Source: Bacteroidales bacterium UBA5072
GTDB taxonomy: Bacteria; Bacteroidota; Bacteroidia; Bacteroidales; UBA10428
DNA: 8,984 bases
Direction: 5' to 3'
Assembly (NCBI GenBank): GCA_002415855.1
Contig: DIAS01000029.1
Location: forward strand, 1-8,984
Within the stretch, counting starts at the first letter, position 1, and every line of letters starts with the position of its first letter. Below the pieces are notes generated by a model. That model searched no databases, had not been told where the DNA came from, and saw only the letters and a program-made list of their open reading frames with translations. This document shows positions 5,403-8,984 of this stretch, in pieces. A program made the translations under genes and the position numbers.

Positions 5403-7004
5403 TTAAATCTGGGGACCTGAAGCAATTAACGCTTTACCTTCGGGGGTAACGGCATATTGTTCAAAGTACTTAATATACCTGGCTGATAAATCCTTGGCTT
5501 TCGATTCCCACAGCGCTTTATCGGCATAGGTATCACGCGGATCAAGTATTCCATCGGAGACATTGGGCAGGCTTACCGGTATGGTGAGGTTTAGCAGCGG
5601 GATATGCGCTGTTTTGGCCTTCTCAATTGATCCGTCCAGGATAGAATCAATGATAGCCCTGGTTTCCCTGATGGAAATCCTTTTACCTGTTCCGTTCCAT
5701 CCTGTATTAACGAGATATGCCTTGGCATGATACTGATCCATCTTCCGGACAAGTTCTTTTGCATAATAGGTGGGATGCAGTGTCAGGAAAGCTTCACCGA
5801 AAGCCGGTGAGAATGAAGGAACGGGTTCGGTTATACCCCGCTCGGTACCGGCAAGTTTGGAGGTATACCCGCAAAGAAAATGGTACTGCGCCTGGTTGCG
5901 GTCGAGAATGGATACCGGAGGAAGAACACCGAATGCATCTGCCGAAAGGTAGATGATCATGGTGGCATGCCCTGCTTTGGAAGGAAGTACGATCTTGTTG
6001 ATGTGAAAGATAGGATAGGAAACCCTGGTATTTTCGGTAATGGAACCATCAGCAAAATCAACAGAGCCATCTTCACGCACCGTCACGTTTTCGAGCAGGG
6101 CATTGCGCTGAATTGCGCTGTAGATATCGGGTTCATTTTCTTTGCTCAGGTTAATCGTTTTGGCATAACAACCACCTTCAAAATTAAATATACCCTGTTC
6201 GTCCCAGCCGTGTTCATCATCTCCAATTAGGTAACGCTTAGGATCAGCAGAAAGTGTGGTTTTACCTGTTCCGGACAGTCCAAAGAACAAAGCCACGTCA
6301 CCTTTTTCACCCACGTTTGCTGAACAATGCATGGAGGCCATGCCTCGCAGGGGAAGGTAGTAATTCATCAGGCTGAAAATCCCTTTTTTCATTTCTCCCC
6401 CATACCATGTACCGCCAATTACGGCAAGTTTTTCGGTAAGATTGAACAGAACAAATACATCGGAATTTAAACCCTGTTCCTTCCATTGCGGATTTGTAAC
6501 CTTTGAACCATTAAAAACAACGAAATCGGGTTCACCGAAATTTGCCAGCTCGAAATGCGAGGGCCGTATGAACATATTGGTCACAAAGTGCGCCTGCCAG
6601 GCAACCTCAACAATGAACCTGACCTTGAGGCGACTGTTAACATTTGTGCCACAGAATGCATCAACAACATACAGTCTTTTTCCACCGGATAGCTGATTAA
6701 TAACAAGATTTTTACAGTGTGACCAAACGTTCTGGTTGATGGGACGATTGATCACACCATCCCACCATATGGTGTTTTCGGTTACAGCATCTTTAACAAA
6801 GAATTTGTCCTTGGGTGATCTGCCCGTAAAAATACCGGTTTTTACGGCGACTGCACCAGTGTCGGTTTGAACACCTTTTTCAAAGCCTTCCAGTGCGGGG
6901 TCCATCTCGTAGTTGTAAAGATCCTGAAAAGAAGGATTATGGATTACTTCTTTCACGTTGCTGATGCCATACTTGGCCAATTCATTTGGGCTGATAAAGC
7001 TCAT
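5403..7004 (-). CDS. pckA: Phosphoenolpyruvate carboxykinase (ATP)
   Basis: This enzyme interconverts oxaloacetate + ATP and PEP + CO2 + ADP in the cytoplasm. In fermentative Bacteroidota it often runs toward oxaloacetate on the way to succinate; in other conditions it is gluconeogenic. At 533 residues it has the length of the ATP-dependent family. Motifs: TGRSPKDKF (60-68), GGEMKKGIF (202-210, with the metal/substrate Lys), MHCSANVG (225-232, metal-binding His226), P-loop GLSGTGKTT (242-250), IGDDEHGW (260-267, metal-binding Asp263), FNFEGGCYAK (273-282), NTRVSYP (325-331, Arg327) and GYTSKLAGTE (379-388). All catalytic residues known from the E. coli enzyme are present at a constant six-residue offset. 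The ATG at 7002-7004 gives the expected N-terminus and is preceded by an A/T-rich leader with a -7 promoter box. The neighbouring ppdK acts on the same metabolite, PEP, but a strong terminator between them suggests separate transcription. Confidence 0.97.
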   Translation of the reverse strand: MSFISPNELAKYGISNVKEVIHNPSFQDLYNYEMDPALEGFEKGVQTDTGAVAVKTGIFTGRSPKDKFFVKDAVTENTIWWDGVINRPINQNVWSHCKNLVINQLSGGKRLYVVDAFCGTNVNSRLKVRFIVEVAWQAHFVTNMFIRPSHFELANFGEPDFVVFNGSKVTNPQWKEQGLNSDVFVLFNLTEKLAVIGGTWYGGEMKKGIFSLMNYYLPLRGMASMHCSANVGEKGDVALFFGLSGTGKTTLSADPKRYLIGDDEHGWDEQGIFNFEGGCYAKTINLSKENEPDIYSAIQRNALLENVTVREDGSVDFADGSITENTRVSYPIFHINKIVLPSKAGHATMIIYLSADAFGVLPPVSILDRNQAQYHFLCGYTSKLAGTERGITEPVPSFSPAFGEAFLTLHPTYYAKELVRKMDQYHAKAYLVNTGWNGTGKRISIRETRAIIDSILDGSIEKAKTAHIPLLNLTIPVSLPNVSDGILDPRDTYADKALWESKAKDLSARYIKYFEQYAVTPEGKALIASGPQI

Positions 7005-7046
7005 TTGGTCAATTGTTTAATGGTTATTATTAGGACTACAATCAGG

Positions 7047-7075
7047 CAAAGATATATTATTTGTTCATAAAAAAA
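7047..7075 (-). promoter_or_regulatory. Predicted promoter of pckA
   Basis: On the minus strand, TATCTTTG (7054-7047) matches the Bacteroidota -7 consensus TAnnTTTG in full. The expected -33 region falls on the T-run of the upstream terminator, giving TTTT (7075-7072) after a 17-nt spacer, a partial match. The start would lie near 7040, leaving a leader of about 35 nt. Confidence 0.5.
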
Positions 7076-7108
7076 GCCGATTGTAAACGACTAACAATCG
7101 GCTTTTTT
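7070..7108 (-). terminator. Rho-independent, bidirectional terminator downstream of ppdK
   Basis: The GC-containing stem GCCGATTGT (7076-7084) pairs with ACAATCGGC (7094-7102) around a 9-nt loop. It is extended by A6/T6 on the outside (7070-7075 and 7103-7108) to a 15-bp stem. Both strands therefore read a hairpin followed by a T-run. It lies about 20 nt after the ppdK stop and its T-run overlaps the upstream part of the pckA promoter. Confidence 0.88.
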
Positions 7109-7126
7109 CTTTGTTCAGCGTATTGC

Positions 7127-8984
7127 TTATTTTGCAGCTTTTATTGCAGCCTGTGCTGCAGCCAGCCTGGCAATAGGAACCCTGAAGGGCGAGCAGCTAA
7201 CATAGGTAAGTCCTGACTTAAAGCAGAATTCCACGGAGGCCGGATCACCACCCTGTTCACCGCAAATACCGACTTTAAGTTCGGGGCGGGTAGCACGTCC
7301 TTTATCGACAGCCATCTTGATCAACTGTCCGACGCCATCCTGATCGATGGTCTGGAACGGATCAGCCGAAAGCATTTTATAATCGAGGTAATGATGCAGG
7401 AATCCGCCAATATCATCCCGGCTGAACCCAAATGACATCTGAGTGAGGTCATTGGTGCCAAAGGAGAAGAATTCAGCCGATTTTGCCATGCGGTCTGCCA
7501 GCAGGCAGGCACGTGGAATCTCAATCATGGTTCCATATTTATACTCGATTGATTTTACGCCGAATTTTTCACAGACTTCTGCATATACTTTGTCCGTGAT
7601 TTTCTTGGTGAAATCAAGTTCGGAAACATCGCAGGTTACCGGAACCATAATCTCGGGATGTGGTTCCTTACCTTCTTTCTTCAATTCAACAGTTGCTTCA
7701 AAAATAGCCCTGATCTGCATTTCGGAAACCTCGGGATAGGTCACTCCAAGGCGGACACCGCGGTGGCCCATCATCGGGTTCGATTCATGAAGTGCTTCAC
7801 CGCGTTTGGCAATGGCTTCGACTGTTATACCCAAGGCTTTGGCCAGTTCAGCCTGTTTGTCTGCGCTCTGGGGAACAAACTCATGAAGCGGAGGGTCAAG
7901 CAAACGGAAGGTAACGGGAAGGCCATTCATGGCTTCGAGCGTACCTTTAATACTCTTCTTGACGTAGGGGAACAATTCATTCAATGCAGCCTTGCGTTCC
8001 TCAACGGAATGACTGAGTATCATTTTTCTAAGCAGGAACAATGGCTGCTCTGAGCCTTCGCCATAAAACATATGTTCCGTACGGAAAAGTCCGATTCCTT
8101 CGGCACCGTAATCACGGGCGACCTTGGCATCAGCCGGGGTATCAGCATTGGTGCGCACACCCATGGTGCGGAATTTGTCGACCATCACCATAAAATGTTT
8201 GAACTGCGGATTCTCGGAGGCGTCCATGAGTGCGATAGCACCCTGGTAAACATTACCTTTGGTACCATTCAGGGTTACAAGATCACCTTCCTTCAAAACA
8301 ACATCGGAACCTGTGACTTTAGCTTTCTTACCGGCAGCATCAACATGAAGATGACCGGCGCCGACAATACAGCATTTTCCCCAACCGCGTGCAACGAGGG
8401 CAGCATGGGAGGTCATACCGCCACGAGCGGTGAGAATGCCTTCGGCAGCTCGCATACCTTCAACGTCCTCGGGATTGGTCTCTTCACGAAGCAGGATGAC
8501 TTTTTCACCTTTGCGGTTCCATTTTACGGCATCTTCAGCTGTAAATACAATTTTACCAACTGCAGCACCTGGTCCGGCAGGAAGCCCTTTTACCAACGGG
8601 TTGACTTTTTTCTCGGCATTGGGATCACAGATAGGGTGGAGCAGTTCATCAAGCTGAGCCGGATCTACGCGTGTTACAGCTATTTTTTCATTGATCAGGC
8701 CTTCTTTAAGCATATCCATGGCCATGTTCAAGGCGGCAGTTCCGGTACGTTTGCCGGCACGGCACTGCAGCATGTACAGAACACCTTCCTGTATGGTAAA
8801 TTCAATGTCGAGCATGTCTTTGAAAGAACGCTCCAGCGTATCACGGATGTCGCAAAGCTCCTTGTAAGTCCCGGGCATTGCTTCCTGCATACTTTTCAGG
8901 TGCTCGTTCTGTTCATTCTTGGTATCATCGTTCAATGGATTTGGTGTGCGGATACCTGCTACGACATCTTCACCCTGTGCATTG
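7127..8984 (-). CDS. ppdK: Pyruvate, phosphate dikinase, C-terminal two thirds (5' end beyond window)
   Basis: PPDK reversibly converts pyruvate + ATP + Pi to PEP + AMP + PPi. The frame is open to the window edge, starting with NAQGEDVVAGIRTP, a conserved stretch of the ATP-grasp domain. About 618 residues are visible, so roughly 250-300 N-terminal residues are missing compared with full-length enzymes of about 870-900. The visible order is: end of the ATP-binding domain (EFTIQEGVLYMLQ), the swivelling phosphohistidine domain with GGMTSHAALVARG (catalytic His at 8405-8407, and the Thr two residues before it that regulatory proteins phosphorylate in other PPDKs), then the PEP/pyruvate TIM barrel with GIGLFRTEHMF, FGTNDLTQMSFGFSRDD and GICGEQGGDP (catalytic Cys at 7262-7264), ending in SPFRVPIARLAAAQ. 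TSHAA plus FGTNDLTQ and the NAQGEDVVAG stretch favour PPDK over PEP synthase. An in-frame TTG at 8935 is not the start. No truncation is seen at the C-terminus. Confidence 0.96.
   Translation of the reverse strand, partial: NAQGEDVVAGIRTPNPLNDDTKNEQNEHLKSMQEAMPGTYKELCDIRDTLERSFKDMLDIEFTIQEGVLYMLQCRAGKRTGTAALNMAMDMLKEGLINEKIAVTRVDPAQLDELLHPICDPNAEKKVNPLVKGLPAGPGAAVGKIVFTAEDAVKWNRKGEKVILLREETNPEDVEGMRAAEGILTARGGMTSHAALVARGWGKCCIVGAGHLHVDAAGKKAKVTGSDVVLKEGDLVTLNGTKGNVYQGAIALMDASENPQFKHFMVMVDKFRTMGVRTNADTPADAKVARDYGAEGIGLFRTEHMFYGEGSEQPLFLLRKMILSHSVEERKAALNELFPYVKKSIKGTLEAMNGLPVTFRLLDPPLHEFVPQSADKQAELAKALGITVEAIAKRGEALHESNPMMGHRGVRLGVTYPEVSEMQIRAIFEATVELKKEGKEPHPEIMVPVTCDVSELDFTKKITDKVYAEVCEKFGVKSIEYKYGTMIEIPRACLLADRMAKSAEFFSFGTNDLTQMSFGFSRDDIGGFLHHYLDYKMLSADPFQTIDQDGVGQLIKMAVDKGRATRPELKVGICGEQGGDPASVEFCFKSGLTYVSCSPFRVPIARLAAAQAAIKAAK

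Noticed and set aside
7658..8053. 131-codon open frame opposite ppdK, and other frames of 60-116 codons opposite or inside the real genes
   Set aside because: They overlap strongly conserved enzymes over their full length and show no recognisable domain; they are what chance gives in long coding regions.
8933..8935. TTG at 8935 as the ppdK start
   Set aside because: The frame stays open to the window edge and encodes the conserved PPDK stretch NAQGEDVVAGIRTP upstream of it, so the gene is cut by the window and not naturally short.
1..8984. Defence island, mobile element or biosynthetic cluster
   Set aside because: All genes except the DoxX-like protein and the altered heme-copper subunit are standard housekeeping families, and no transposase, integrase, nuclease or toxin-like gene was seen.

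Overview
The window looks like a chromosomal segment from a member of the Bacteroidota, probably Bacteroidales-like. The evidence is the protein families (a DoxX/MauE-like protein of the Bacteroides BT_3928 type, ATP-dependent PEP carboxykinase next to pyruvate,phosphate dikinase, and folP followed by cdaA), start codons with A/T-rich leaders and no obvious Shine-Dalgarno sequence, and promoter-like boxes matching the Bacteroidota -7 consensus TAnnTTTG. No tRNA, rRNA, CRISPR, insertion sequence or phage gene was seen. Coding density is very high.

Layout from left to right. Positions 1-819 (+) hold the C-terminal part of a heme-copper oxidoreductase catalytic subunit, cut by the window edge and followed by a Rho-independent terminator (850-880). 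Convergent to it is a minus-strand pair: a DoxX/MauE-like membrane protein with a thioredoxin-like domain (884-2140) and, upstream of it, thymidylate kinase tmk (2154-2828). Diverging from tmk after only 27 bp is a plus-strand pair, folP (2856-3752) and the diadenylate cyclase gene cdaA (3785-4567). cdaA runs into the convergent gene plsY (4570-5238) with 2 bp between the stop codons. After a 164-bp gap with a good promoter and a long perfect hairpin comes pckA (5403-7004). A second intergenic gap with a promoter box and a strong bidirectional terminator separates it from a 5'-truncated ppdK (7127 to the window edge).

Functionally this is mostly housekeeping: dTMP phosphorylation (tmk), folate synthesis (folP), c-di-AMP signalling (cdaA), phospholipid synthesis (plsY), and the phosphoenolpyruvate node (pckA and ppdK, which interconvert oxaloacetate, PEP and pyruvate). 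tmk and folP both bear on thymidylate and folate metabolism but sit on opposite strands.

The most unusual observation is in the truncated respiratory gene. It keeps the HH metal-ligand pair, the HxH heme-ligand pair and a glutamate at a position typical of nitric oxide reductases. At the positions of the third active-site histidine and of the catalytic Tyr/Glu four residues later, however, both residues are aspartate. This suggests a divergent nitric-oxide-reductase-like branch rather than an ordinary cytochrome oxidase.
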